From NCBI GenBank assembly GCA_002389505.1, contig DGPA01000007.1, positions 1 to 42,166 on the forward strand: DNA of 42,166 bases. Reading direction: 5' to 3'. The notes beneath the pieces are model-generated. The model was not told the origin of the DNA, did no database searches, and worked only from the letters and a program-made list of their open reading frames with translations. Made by a program: the position numbers and the translations under genes. The stretch comes from Halieaceae bacterium UBA4452 (lineage in GTDB: Bacteria > Pseudomonadota > Gammaproteobacteria > Pseudomonadales > Halieaceae). Position 1 is the first letter of the stretch. Each line of letters starts with the position of its first letter. Positions 1 to 8,384 of this stretch are shown piece by piece.

Positions 1-147
1 CGCTGGTTGCGCAATATCGCTGTGGCGCTGGGCAATGCGGACACGTCAGCATCAGTGATCGCTGCGCTGGCCTCTCGTAGGGAGCATCCGTCGGCACTCG
101 TCCGGGAACACGTGGCATGGGCCTTAGCACAGCACGCAGGGCATTAG
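1..147 (+). CDS. queG: Epoxyqueuosine reductase, C-terminal fragment
   Basis: Only the last 48 codons are in the window; the gene runs in from the left edge and ends at TAG 145-147. The visible peptide has the alpha-helical HEAT-like C-terminal pattern of QueG, including RNIAVALGNA and, near the end, SALVREHVAWALAQ. QueG is the cobalamin- and Fe-S-dependent enzyme that reduces epoxyqueuosine to queuosine in tRNA; those domains lie outside the window. Family assignment rests on this short tail plus context: queG converges on orn in enterobacteria, and orn occurs here facing queG but 17 kb away. Confidence 0.8.
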   Translation, partial: RWLRNIAVALGNADTSASVIAALASRREHPSALVREHVAWALAQHAGH

Positions 148-253
148 CGCTAGGCTGCTACTTAGCCAACACGGTTGCGCCACGACTCAAGGGCAACCGG
201 GTAAACCACTTAACACCAGCAGCCCCCGTATTGACTACCCACTAACCTAGGGC

Positions 254-1426
254 TCACAAATGGCGCGGCATTTTGGTTGCCCATTTTTCTACTGCCGTGA
301 ATACTGCCTGCCAGACCGTAACCAATATCCAATAAAGTACCAGCGAAGACGGAAAGGGGTAAAACAAAATCAAAAATCCTAATGCCATATAAATGATATG
401 CCTCCGCTGAGATCTTTGTTCAACCGTGGGCATCGACAGCAAGGTGACGGCCATCAACACAAGTGGCAGTAGACTGAGTTGAGACCCAAAAAAATTTAAC
501 GTAAAGGGCAACAATCCCACCGAATCTGGATAGGCCAAGTTATCTATCCAAAGCCATGAAACCTCAGACCACTGTGGCATGTCAGCCAAAGCATTAAATG
601 TAGCAATGAGGACAGGAAACTGAATCAGTGTGACTAGCATAGGTTTTAGGGAAAAAAATGGCGTCACGCCTAATTGCTTGTGTGCTGCCATGGCTCTGTG
701 GTGCGCGTCTTCTCCTTCATAGTGTTGTTTAATATGTGCAAGCTGGGGTTCTAGTTGCCGTTGAACGAGGTTAACTCTCGTCTGCACTACTTGTGTATAG
801 CGCGTGACGGGGTAAAGCAGCAATTTCACCAGCAAGCTAAAAAACACTAGCGCCCACACCCAGTTAGCCACTATTTTTTGATGAATCAACGCTAAAGTCT
901 TTTCAGCCAGAGAAGCCATTAACGCCAGGGGAGGCCACAAATGAACGTAGCGAGCCTGCATGAGTTCATTTGCCACCTTGCCCAACGCTGGTTTATCCAC
1001 CAGGTGGCATTCTTCTACGCTGGCCAGCACCGAAGGATTCAAAACCAACAACTGTTGGCCAATCATTTGCACTTTCATACCTGGCTGCTTGAGCGCCAGC
1101 ACCTTAAACCGGCCCACCGCCACAAGCCACTCGGCGTCTTTGATCTGGTAGATATCATCACTAGGGAGTGCCCGAATATCAGTTCTGCTAACCACATGAT
1201 AGCTAACGTTATTGAGATAGCTAGCGAGTCCAGCAAACGAATAGTTATCCCGAACCACGCCTGCTAAAATGTGACCCGCTGTAGAAGGTTGACAGTTTTT
1301 AAGGCGCTGAAGGTCAGCAGCCTCGCTCCACGCACTTGCTGATGCATTACACAGTAATAGTGCGAGAGTGAGCATCAGCTGTGAAAGCCAAAGTTTCAAG
1401 CAAGCAGCCATGTGTGACAACTTCAC
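254..1426 (-). CDS. Divergent YidC/Oxa1-family membrane protein insertase
   Basis: This 390-residue protein has a signal-peptide-like N terminus, a short periplasmic region (about residues 30-165) and a five-helix Oxa1/YidC core. The core includes LLVKLLLYPVTRYTQ, a cytoplasmic hairpin rich in Gln/His, and the conserved segments FSLKPMLVTLIQFPVLIATFNAL and LILFYPFPSSLVLYWI (split over helices 3-5). The residue aligned with the essential hydrophilic-groove Arg of bacterial YidC appears to be Lys (in LLVKLLL). The periplasmic domain is much smaller than in the housekeeping YidC (about 550 residues), so this looks like an accessory paralogue. The GTG start at 1426 and an ATG at 1411 are both possible; neither has a clear Shine-Dalgarno. 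It is the last gene of the polymer operon, 63 bp after the glycerophosphotransferase gene. A dedicated role in inserting a partner of that operon is inference. Confidence 0.85.
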   Translation of the reverse strand: MKLSHMAACLKLWLSQLMLTLALLLCNASASAWSEAADLQRLKNCQPSTAGHILAGVVRDNYSFAGLASYLNNVSYHVVSRTDIRALPSDDIYQIKDAEWLVAVGRFKVLALKQPGMKVQMIGQQLLVLNPSVLASVEECHLVDKPALGKVANELMQARYVHLWPPLALMASLAEKTLALIHQKIVANWVWALVFFSLLVKLLLYPVTRYTQVVQTRVNLVQRQLEPQLAHIKQHYEGEDAHHRAMAAHKQLGVTPFFSLKPMLVTLIQFPVLIATFNALADMPQWSEVSWLWIDNLAYPDSVGLLPFTLNFFGSQLSLLPLVLMAVTLLSMPTVEQRSQRRHIIYMALGFLILFYPFPSSLVLYWILVTVWQAVFTAVEKWATKMPRHL

Positions 1427-1489
1427 GAGGCGTTTTATGTCGATGATTGTGTTCCGTTTATCATGGCGTGTTCTCAGGAAGAAAGCCTC

Positions 1490-2614
1490 TCATGTGTTCA
1501 TAATAGCTACTATGGCACGCGCTCCGGCTTCGTCTGCGCCACCCACATTAAAAACATAGGCAGCTAAATCTAACCCGCTATTATCTATTCGCAAACACTC
1601 ATCCACAGGTAGAACACTGCAGTCTGCTGGCACTGTCATACCCACGGTATCTCGAATGCGTATTTCTAAAGGCACGATCCCAAGCCGTTCATAGTCTGGA
1701 TCATTAATTTTTTTAGGGCCATCGATAAATATCACGGGCTTATTCAAGCCCAGTGCATAATCCAGCGCCGCACCCGACCAGTCACTGACCATCAAATCAG
1801 ATGCATGCAACGATTCCTCGCCCGCAACATTGTCTTCGATGGTAAACAGTGGGTGATGCTTGAATTCCTTACTAATCTGCAAGATTTCAGTTCGAGCGAA
1901 TTTTAAGGTTTGCGGATGAGGTCGGAGCGTTACCTTGAAACCACGGGTAAGTAAATTCCCCACTATGCGAAAAGCAAGGCCGCACTCAATAATGCCCTGC
2001 TTACCCCATGAAGGAGCTAGTAGAACATGGTTCGGTGACGGCCTTCCTGTTGCAACAAGGGATCGGCTATTCCGATTTGAAATAATTGAGTCTAAGCGAG
2101 CATATCCATGCTCAATTACTTTTTTTGGCCGGTAGCCATAGCGTTTCTCCATCGCTCGTAACTCTTTGACATGATGAGGGCCTGCGCAAAAAATCGTATC
2201 GTAGTACTCAAAGGCTCGCGGACGATACACCATATGCAGGCTCACCAACGAATGCTGTACATAAACATAGTGGACCGAGTGCGACGATTTTTTTACCTGA
2301 TACTGATGCAAGTCGGGCATGGTCATCACCAACACATCAGCGTCTATATTTGCAAACAACCAATCTCGACAAAACCCTTCACCAATTTCGAAGCTCTTGT
2401 AATTTGGATGCTCAAAAACCAATCCAGGGTCATTTTCTGAGGAACTCAAAAAACAGATATGTAGGTTTGTCATGTCAAGAATTTGACGAATTAATCCCTG
2501 TAAATGAACCCAATAATTGCGACCCTCACAATAGAACACCAGTCGTCTCTCAGATCTTGGAAGACTATGAATATCTATCAAACTTCGAATATTACGAAGA
2601 AAAGATCTCACCAT
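1490..2614 (-). CDS. CDP-glycerol glycerophosphotransferase-like protein (TagB/TagF family)
   Basis: The 374-residue protein has the GT-B-like fold signatures of the CDP-glycerol poly(glycerophosphate) transferase family (Pfam Glyphos_transf type). Visible elements are VQHSLVS with His121, a nucleotide-site segment LLAPSWGKQGII, the RPHP motif (His233) and SDWSGAALDYALG (about 277-289). In TagF the two catalytic His lie in comparable QHS/HG and RxHP contexts. The family transfers glycerol-phosphate or a similar phospho-unit from a CDP-activated donor to a surface polymer. No CDP-glycerol synthase is in the window, so the donor is unknown. The start overlaps the end of the methyltransferase region, with one base between stop and ATG and AAGG about 8 bases upstream, suggesting translational coupling. 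Base composition is AT-richer than in the right half of the window. Confidence 0.8.
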   Translation of the reverse strand: MVRSFLRNIRSLIDIHSLPRSERRLVFYCEGRNYWVHLQGLIRQILDMTNLHICFLSSSENDPGLVFEHPNYKSFEIGEGFCRDWLFANIDADVLVMTMPDLHQYQVKKSSHSVHYVYVQHSLVSLHMVYRPRAFEYYDTIFCAGPHHVKELRAMEKRYGYRPKKVIEHGYARLDSIISNRNSRSLVATGRPSPNHVLLAPSWGKQGIIECGLAFRIVGNLLTRGFKVTLRPHPQTLKFARTEILQISKEFKHHPLFTIEDNVAGEESLHASDLMVSDWSGAALDYALGLNKPVIFIDGPKKINDPDYERLGIVPLEIRIRDTVGMTVPADCSVLPVDECLRIDNSGLDLAAYVFNVGGADEAGARAIVAIMNT

Positions 2615-2615
2615 A

Positions 2616-3275
2616 CTACAAACCTTTTTTCGCTATAACTCGACTAACCATTGGGTCTTCGTTTTTGAAGCGTGCTAAGCCTTGACCCGTTATCGAATAC
2701 ATCAACTTTAAGCCAACGACCTCAGCTAGCTCGCGCTCAAAGCGCTCAGTATCAACATACCGTCGATAATGCCCACCAAAATGTTTGACCAGTGATGCAT
2801 CCTCCCGTGACCGAAACTCAAAATAAGCGACATCACGTTCCATCATGTGAGCGCCTAAGCCCTCGAGAAGGTTTGCTTGCTGACTCTCGTCGAGAGAATG
2901 CATGACAAACCGAGAGTACACCACCACCGAGCCGGACAATGAGCGCACTCTTGCCGCATCGACAGCTTTGCCGATGTCAATTTTATTGGTAATGTCACCC
3001 TGAAAAAAATAGGCATTATTGATTGCGCCAGCTTCGGCAAATTTCTGACTGCTTTCAATAGCGACCGCTGATAAGTCCATGGCTACCACCGTATGCCCTT
3101 GTGAGGCAAAAAAGAGAGCGTCTTTGCCGTTGCCACTACCCAGCTCCACGATAACGGCTTCTTCTTCAAGATCAGTCACCACCGAAACGCAAAACTGCGA
3201 GGGCACCGCACTCTTAAAGTCTTTATAAAAGCTATCCCAATATGTTTTGTTATTTAAGACTGTATGGGTTGTCAT
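2616..3275 (-). CDS. Class I SAM-dependent methyltransferase
   Basis: This 219-residue protein has a Rossmann-fold methyltransferase motif I, VIVELGSGNGKDALFFA (about 41-57), followed by VVAMDLS as the acidic strand-2 end that binds the SAM ribose. It then shows a methyltransferase-like YSRFVMHSL segment. The substrate cannot be read from the sequence. It sits between a small membrane protein and the glycerophosphotransferase gene, so modification of a surface polymer or its precursor is plausible but is inference. The gene is AT-rich compared with the housekeeping block. Confidence 0.8.
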   Translation of the reverse strand: MTTHTVLNNKTYWDSFYKDFKSAVPSQFCVSVVTDLEEEAVIVELGSGNGKDALFFASQGHTVVAMDLSAVAIESSQKFAEAGAINNAYFFQGDITNKIDIGKAVDAARVRSLSGSVVVYSRFVMHSLDESQQANLLEGLGAHMMERDVAYFEFRSREDASLVKHFGGHYRRYVDTERFERELAEVVGLKLMYSITGQGLARFKNEDPMVSRVIAKKGL

Positions 3276-3386
3276 CGCTGCCTACTGATCGAGTGAACGT
3301 TAAGCTCACTGGCTTTTTTGAATGGTAAAAAACACCGAAAGGTTTACTGACTACTTATCTGACCTCTTATAGCTAACCGGATTCGC

Positions 3387-3638
3387 CTAGCTCACAGAGT
3401 CATCGTGCGCGATCTCATCCGCAGCTTTATCCTGATTACTCGGTTCGGAGGCACTAATTGCACGTCGCGAAAAAATCGACTTAATCTTGTACCAGTAGGT
3501 TTTCATCACCATACTTATAGCAACAAACATACCAATGATTGCCGACATAATGGCACTGCCTGAGCCAGGGTCAATGTATCCATAAGCCGGACCGTGCCAA
3601 GCGATTGACAAACAAATAACCGGGATAAAAAATCGCAT
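3387..3638 (-). CDS. Small membrane protein with YIDPGSGSA motif
   Basis: This 83-residue protein has an N-terminal signal-like hydrophobic stretch (about 1-19), then YIDPGSGSAIMSAIIGMFVA, one transmembrane helix (about 29-46), a basic stretch KTYWYKIKS and an acidic hydrophilic tail. The start is well supported: a near-perfect AGGAGG lies five bases upstream of the ATG. I know similar YIDPG(S/T)GS small proteins only as unnamed ORFs next to polysaccharide or sulfatase genes. It lies between the sulfatase-superfamily enzyme (99 bp upstream) and the methyltransferase gene. Function unknown; a small accessory subunit of the membrane enzyme is a reasonable guess. Confidence 0.75.
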   Translation of the reverse strand: MRFFIPVICLSIAWHGPAYGYIDPGSGSAIMSAIIGMFVAISMVMKTYWYKIKSIFSRRAISASEPSNQDKAADEIAHDDSVS

Positions 3639-3737
3639 AATAACCTCCTATTTATTGGTAACCGAGACGAAAGGCAGCTTCCGACTATCAGTGCATTACC
3701 AAAAATTACTCGCCAAAAATACACCACATGACCGGTG

Positions 3738-5810
3738 TTAATGCCTGCTCAATTGTCTGATTTCGACAGCCTCTATTGTGAGCAGACCCTTCCCTCCAAA
3801 GAAGGTTCTTAACTCTACGTGGTTCGCAGCTGAATCAAGTGTAACTGCCACCATCTCTTCCTGAACCGACCCCTGGGTATCTAAAAAAGATTGCCGAAAC
3901 AATTCATGACTACTGCCATCAATAGTGACCTGCCAATAGCTTGTATTATCGCCCGCATTCGTGAATCGATGACGTACGGAAAATTGATACTGACCCGCTC
4001 TGAGGTGGGCATAAGGTCCGTATGTAATATAACCCGGATCATCTCCATCTCCTGCCTGACGAGCACTGCCAAACACGGCACCAGTTTGGCTTGGCAGCGC
4101 ACTCGCCAAATAGCGTTTATACCTCGGTTGTCTATCTAATCCAAAATGTTCGGCGATACCAAATTGACGCGGCACTTCGCGTCGATGAAAGTCAGCATAA
4201 TGACGTTCATCCTTGTCGGTATTACTCACCAGTATGTATCTGGGTGTTAGCACATCATCTTCAGCGCTGCCCAGCAGATCAATACCCTCATAGTCCTGGC
4301 ACTTGGCACTACTCAACGTCGCTGCGCAAACAGTTTGGGCAATATCAAGCAGTGAGGCCTGTTGCGTCTTAATTTCCAAGGGGCCTGTCTCATTGAAACC
4401 TTTGATCATCAAGAACGGCTGATACCTCGATAGACACCATCGCTTCGATACTTGATATGATCCTGGGCTGAGGGTGAAGTTAAGCGGGCATTCTGGACCG
4501 TGGTCACTGGTGAAAATAATCATGGTGTTATTATAAATGGCTAAGTCTTTCAATTTATTGATTAGTGATTTCATCTTGCTCACCGCACAGGCAGTTTCTG
4601 CCGGTATTGCCGTCACGTATCTAAAGCCGGTTCCATACAGGTAATTACAGTCCTCATCAAATCGCACAGGTTCATGAGTGAATAAATAATGATGGAACTT
4701 CGCCGTAGGCCCGACATTATCTGACTTCATTGACGATATAAACGCCTCAAATTGAATGATATCAAGCTTGTAATGGGCTAGTGGATGTCGATCTCTGGCT
4801 ACCAGCTGCGCCATTTCTTGGGTTTCATAATTCTCAAAATCCGACATTGCAGCGCGGCTAGCCAATTTGTTTAGCGCATCCAAGCCAGTATTGACCTGCT
4901 CTGGGAATGGGAATACTCGTAGCAAAGCCGCCTGTAACAATCGACGATACCCGCTCCGGTCATTGTTATGGCGAGCGTGATAGTAGTCGTGACTGTTCGT
5001 TGAGCTTCTCTCGCCTTGTTCAAAATCACCATAGGTCTCAATCTGGAATCCACTGTCACCCAGCCTTGAGGAAATAAACCGATCTTGGAAAAGAGCCGCA
5101 GCCGTAGTCAACATCTCCCCTGGTATCTGTTGGGGTAGCTGACCCATTTTAGTCGTCAGCGTAGACAGCGCAGAAAACGGCGCTACAGCGGTCACCTCAG
5201 GGAAGATCATAAAGCCGTCAAATCTTTCTGGAGATTCAGTGAGCAGCTCACTAACGTAACTCGACTGCACATTGTCAAAACTGACCAGTAAGATATTGGG
5301 TTGATCTGATGAAAATGGCAGCAGTGGTTGTTCTTGAATCTCAGGCGCCATAGCCAGAAGAACTTGTATCGTCACCACTACGGGACCCATCAACAGCGCT
5401 AGCAAAAGGGCTTTGTAATGCCCTATGAAAAAGAGCGAAGCGCCCCCTGCGAATAACCCTGCTAGTAAATAACGGCCCGACAGCTCAATAGTGTCTACGC
5501 CATCAAGCTTACCAACCGCCAGCGGCAAGTAGCATGCAAACAATATCGCTGCTATTGAGGCAAAGAAAACCCCCTTCTCTAGAGCCTTAGTCACCGTCGG
5601 AAATCGCAATAATAATAGCATCGCTGCTAAAAGACCCACAAAAGCGACGCCAAGAAATGGGGTCAGTTCAAGTAAAAATTGTGATGCAGTGAGAGCCGGA
5701 AAATCAGATCTATTTGCGCGGTAAACAAGCAAGGGGGCAATAAATAAAAGACTAACAATCACACCTGCAAGGGCCAAAGTCAGTTTGCGTAATGAAAGGG
5801 GGTAGGACAT
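3738..5810 (-). CDS. LTA-synthase/sulfatase-superfamily membrane enzyme
   Basis: This 690-residue protein has about five N-terminal transmembrane helices (residues 8-152), then an alkaline-phosphatase/sulfatase-superfamily domain and a beta-rich C-terminal extension (about 590-690) resembling a carbohydrate-binding module. The catalytic domain begins PNILLVSFDNVQSSY (metal-binding Asp) and contains the metal-ligand motif TSDHGPE. The Cys-x-Pro-Ser-Arg sulfatase signature is absent, so formylglycine chemistry is unlikely; a Ser/Thr nucleophile in the APFSALST region is more likely. The topology resembles LtaS and phosphoethanolamine or glycerol-phosphate transferases that work on the outer face of the inner membrane. 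It is the first gene of the operon shared with a glycerophosphotransferase-like protein. A phospho-unit transferase or hydrolase on a surface glycan is inferred. Confidence 0.8.
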   Translation of the reverse strand: MSYPLSLRKLTLALAGVIVSLLFIAPLLVYRANRSDFPALTASQFLLELTPFLGVAFVGLLAAMLLLLRFPTVTKALEKGVFFASIAAILFACYLPLAVGKLDGVDTIELSGRYLLAGLFAGGASLFFIGHYKALLLALLMGPVVVTIQVLLAMAPEIQEQPLLPFSSDQPNILLVSFDNVQSSYVSELLTESPERFDGFMIFPEVTAVAPFSALSTLTTKMGQLPQQIPGEMLTTAAALFQDRFISSRLGDSGFQIETYGDFEQGERSSTNSHDYYHARHNNDRSGYRRLLQAALLRVFPFPEQVNTGLDALNKLASRAAMSDFENYETQEMAQLVARDRHPLAHYKLDIIQFEAFISSMKSDNVGPTAKFHHYLFTHEPVRFDEDCNYLYGTGFRYVTAIPAETACAVSKMKSLINKLKDLAIYNNTMIIFTSDHGPECPLNFTLSPGSYQVSKRWCLSRYQPFLMIKGFNETGPLEIKTQQASLLDIAQTVCAATLSSAKCQDYEGIDLLGSAEDDVLTPRYILVSNTDKDERHYADFHRREVPRQFGIAEHFGLDRQPRYKRYLASALPSQTGAVFGSARQAGDGDDPGYITYGPYAHLRAGQYQFSVRHRFTNAGDNTSYWQVTIDGSSHELFRQSFLDTQGSVQEEMVAVTLDSAANHVELRTFFGGKGLLTIEAVEIRQLSRH

Positions 5811-5885
5811 AGATAACTTTTGGACGGCTTGATCGCAGGCAGCAGTTTATCAGTTAGTCGATCCTTAAGACAGGAAGACTCCTAG

Positions 5886-6806
5886 CTAAACGTCTCGCGA
5901 ATACGGGTAGAGCGGCAGGATACCGCGCTCAAAGTCCGCGATTTGCCGAGCAATAATCTGCATGGCCGTGCCCGGCCCCGTTGCTCCCGATATATGCGGG
6001 GTAATATGAATATTGGGGTGTGTCCAAAGGCTTGACTCCGCAGGTAATGGCTCGACAGAGAAAACATCGAGCACCGCTCCGCTAATGTGCCCGCTGTCTA
6101 ACCCACTGAGTAGATCCGCCTCGTTCATCACCGCGCCACGGCTGACATTGACAACCACTGCGCCCCTGCGCAAGGACGACAAGATGGAGACATCGAGAAA
6201 CCCATCGGTCTTTGGCGTGAGTGGAAGACAGCAAACGAGCAGATCTGCCTCGGACAATACTGACGTTAACCCCTGCTCACCGTGCCTGCAAACCACCCCA
6301 TCAAGCGCTTTAGGACTGCGCGACCAACCGAGTACGGTAAATCCCGACGCTGCGAGCGTCTTGGCAATGTGTGAACCAATGGCGCCTAATCCCAGTAATG
6401 ACACGGTAAATTCCGACGCTCGGGGTGCGGAACGGCTAGCCCACTGTGCGCGTTGTTGCTGCAGGCGATACGTCTCAAACGCGCGCTGATAGTGGAGTGT
6501 CCAATACAGCACATAATGGGCCATGTCCTGAGCCATGCTGGGATCCACTAGGCGAAATATTGGCGCGTCAGGCAGGGTAAGAAATCTGTCGAGATAATCG
6601 ACCCCGGAACCCAGCGAAAATACGGCCCTCAAGTTAGGGTAATTGTCGAGATCACCGTCTGGATGATTCCAGATCAGGGCATAATCAATAGCGGCTACAT
6701 CAGGCACATAGGGGTATTGAACAATGTCATGTGCCGGCAAGTATGTCTTGATTGCCGCGCACCACTGCCCGTGCTCGTGGCCATCAGCATTCAGTAGTAT
6801 TGTCAC
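5886..6806 (-). CDS. ghrA: GhrA-like glyoxylate/hydroxypyruvate reductase (D-2-hydroxyacid dehydrogenase)
   Basis: The 306-residue protein closely follows the E. coli GhrA layout. A split catalytic domain surrounds an NAD(P)-binding Rossmann domain with GLGAIG at 139-144. The family's catalytic triad is visible as Arg223 (NVSRGAV), Glu252 (VEPLP) and His271 (TPHISG). Substrates of the family are glyoxylate and hydroxypyruvate, reduced with NADPH in the cytoplasm. The GTG start at 6806 directly follows the TAG of the upstream SMR gene with no spacing, and GAGG lies 8 bases before it, so the two genes are co-transcribed and probably coupled. A tartronate- or other 2-hydroxyacid-specific enzyme cannot be excluded. 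Confidence 0.8.
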   Translation of the reverse strand: MTILLNADGHEHGQWCAAIKTYLPAHDIVQYPYVPDVAAIDYALIWNHPDGDLDNYPNLRAVFSLGSGVDYLDRFLTLPDAPIFRLVDPSMAQDMAHYVLYWTLHYQRAFETYRLQQQRAQWASRSAPRASEFTVSLLGLGAIGSHIAKTLAASGFTVLGWSRSPKALDGVVCRHGEQGLTSVLSEADLLVCCLPLTPKTDGFLDVSILSSLRRGAVVVNVSRGAVMNEADLLSGLDSGHISGAVLDVFSVEPLPAESSLWTHPNIHITPHISGATGPGTAMQIIARQIADFERGILPLYPYSRDV

Positions 6807-7136
6807 CTAGGTTGCCTCAGCGGTTAGCGCTTTCAGACCAACAACGCCCACTATAATGAGAGCCATGAAGAGCGTTTTCGTTAGCGTTAATTTTTCGTCG
6901 AAAAAAACCACTGAGCCTACGGTTATTAACACTATTCCCACCCCGGACCAAACCGCATAGGCGGTAGAGAGATCAATCATGCGGGCAGCACGGGCAATGA
7001 AAAACAATGCCAAGCCAAAACACGACAGGCTCAGTAGCGAGAAGCCCAGATGACTAAAGCCGTTAGATAGTTTCAGACTCATGGTGCCAATTACTTCCAC
7101 CACAATGCCGAGTACTAAGTAAGTCCACGCACCCAT
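6807..7136 (-). CDS. SMR-family multidrug/cation efflux transporter (EmrE/QacE-like)
   Basis: This 109-residue, four-helix protein has the SMR fold: the essential membrane Glu14 (VVEVIGTMSLK), the AYAVWSGVGIVLI signature with its conserved Trp, and four hydrophobic helices ending in GLKAL. Such proteins work as antiparallel dimers that exchange protons for lipophilic cations. The signature is nearer EmrE/QacE than the guanidinium exporter SugE/Gdx. An upstream ATG-type extension of 18 Arg-rich codons is open, but I chose the ATG at 7136 because AGGAGG lies 7-8 bases before it and the protein then has the usual SMR length. The gene has its own promoter and leads a two-gene operon with the GhrA-like reductase. 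Confidence 0.88.
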   Translation of the reverse strand: MGAWTYLVLGIVVEVIGTMSLKLSNGFSHLGFSLLSLSCFGLALFFIARAARMIDLSTAYAVWSGVGIVLITVGSVVFFDEKLTLTKTLFMALIIVGVVGLKALTAEAT

Positions 7137-7194
7137 AGTTCGCCTCCTATTGTGGTCAGACTGTCGCCGAAGATAAGCGATAAGTAACACCCCT

Positions 7195-7222
7195 ATTATA
7201 GACTTGCCACATTCATTGTCAG
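7195..7222 (-). promoter_or_regulatory. Sigma-70-type promoter for the SMR-ghrA operon
   Basis: On the minus strand there is CTGACA (7222-7217), a 16-base spacer and a perfect TATAAT (7200-7195). Five of six -35 bases and all -10 bases match consensus. The predicted transcript starts near 7188, leaving a leader of about 50 bases before the ATG at 7136. Confidence 0.65.
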
Positions 7223-7403
7223 CAGCCTCGAGGCATAATGCTTATAAACCCGCATAAGCGCGTTGTTGTTGCTATGAGTTGGTGGCGCTATGGCAGCCGC
7301 AAGCGGGTCTGTCATGGCGTTAAGGTGAGAGGATTGCTACCATAGGGCAGTCGCATACTGGCTCGCGTAGGCGTTGTCACTGCGCTGACATGAGGATTAT
7401 TGG

Positions 7404-8384
7404 TTGGAACTTGATAGACCTTTCCTTCGTCTACCTTTTGCTTTTGAGACGGAACGCCTCATTGCCGAGGTGGCGTCAATCAGTGAAGATGCTTGGCTAC
7501 CGCATCCCTCAGGATTGCCGGGCAATAGCGCCGTGCCCTTGGTCTCCATAAACGGCGAGGCCAAAGACGGCTTTGATGGACCCATGGCCGCCACTCCACT
7601 GCTGTTGCAATCCCCCTACGTGCTACAGGTAGTCAGTAGCTTTGGCGAGGTCGTTGCCCGCAGTCGATTAATGCGGCTGGCACCCGGGGCCGAAGTACAA
7701 GAGCACGTCGATTTTAATTATCATTGGTACAGTCGTGTGCGGATTCATGTGCCGATCATCACGGCGCCTTCGGTTCGTTTTTTTTGCGGTGCGGACGAGA
7801 CGCACATGGCCGCCGGTGAAAGCTGGCTGTTTGACTCTTGGCGTCGCCACCGGGTTATCAACACCTGGGACCAGCACCGAGTTCATCTGGTGATAGATAT
7901 AGCGGGCTCCGCTGCTTTTTGGCGAATTGTTCGCGACCTGCAGCGATCGACTACGGAAATTGCGCCCCAGCACATTGCTTATCGCCCTGGCGCCCCATCA
8001 ACACTTGTCACCGAACGCTTCCCCTGCGCGCCGATTATGGCACCGGGCGAGATGAGCGCGATTGTCAGCGAGCTAATGGACGACTGCTTGGCTAATCCTG
8101 ACAACAACGCCGACCACCTCAACTACTATCACGATCTGCTGTTTGATTTAACCCATGACTGGCGACGTCAATGGTCATTGACTGGATTTACTTCCGAGGG
8201 CATTGACGGCTATCGAAGACTATTGCAGCGGGCTCGGTTGGGGCTAAAAGACAATCCGCGAGTGCTAGTCACCCAGTCCAATAAAGTGGGCATCAATCCC
8301 ATTATCGTACAACGTATTTTGGCGGCAGCACTACAGCCAGGGCGCGCGCAAGAATTTGTTACGGGTGATAGTGAAAGACGCTGA
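7404..8384 (+). CDS. Aspartyl/asparaginyl beta-hydroxylase-like 2-oxoglutarate dioxygenase
   Basis: The 326-residue protein has an Asp_Arg_Hydrox-type cupin core. The Fe(II) ligands appear as His101-x-Asp103 (EHVDFNYHW) and His149 (RRHRVIN), and the 2-oxoglutarate-binding Arg is probably Arg159 in HRVHLVID. The last 150 residues are a mostly helical extension without a recognised family. The start is TTG at 7404, chosen because GAGGA lies 7 bases upstream and no ATG or GTG fits the core. Members hydroxylate Asp/Asn/Arg side chains in peptides or small molecules; the substrate here is unknown. The gene converges on a sulfotransferase gene and overlaps it by 26 bp at the 3' ends. Hydroxylases of this class are often near sulfotransferases in marine bacteria, but a joint pathway is inference. 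Confidence 0.8.
   Translation: MELDRPFLRLPFAFETERLIAEVASISEDAWLPHPSGLPGNSAVPLVSINGEAKDGFDGPMAATPLLLQSPYVLQVVSSFGEVVARSRLMRLAPGAEVQEHVDFNYHWYSRVRIHVPIITAPSVRFFCGADETHMAAGESWLFDSWRRHRVINTWDQHRVHLVIDIAGSAAFWRIVRDLQRSTTEIAPQHIAYRPGAPSTLVTERFPCAPIMAPGEMSAIVSELMDDCLANPDNNADHLNYYHDLLFDLTHDWRRQWSLTGFTSEGIDGYRRLLQRARLGLKDNPRVLVTQSNKVGINPIIVQRILAAALQPGRAQEFVTGDSERR

Noticed and set aside
148..253. tRNA or terminator between queG and the YidC-like gene
   Set aside because: A 7-bp stem with a 14-base loop (172-199) exists, but there is no U-tract and no cloverleaf.
3738..5810. Classical formylglycine sulfatase
   Set aside because: No CxPSR motif; five membrane helices and an LTA-synthase-like layout are seen instead.
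7137..7188. Guanidine (mini-ykkC) riboswitch upstream of the SMR gene
   Set aside because: The two ACGR-loop hairpins are not seen and the protein is closer to EmrE/QacE than SugE/Gdx.
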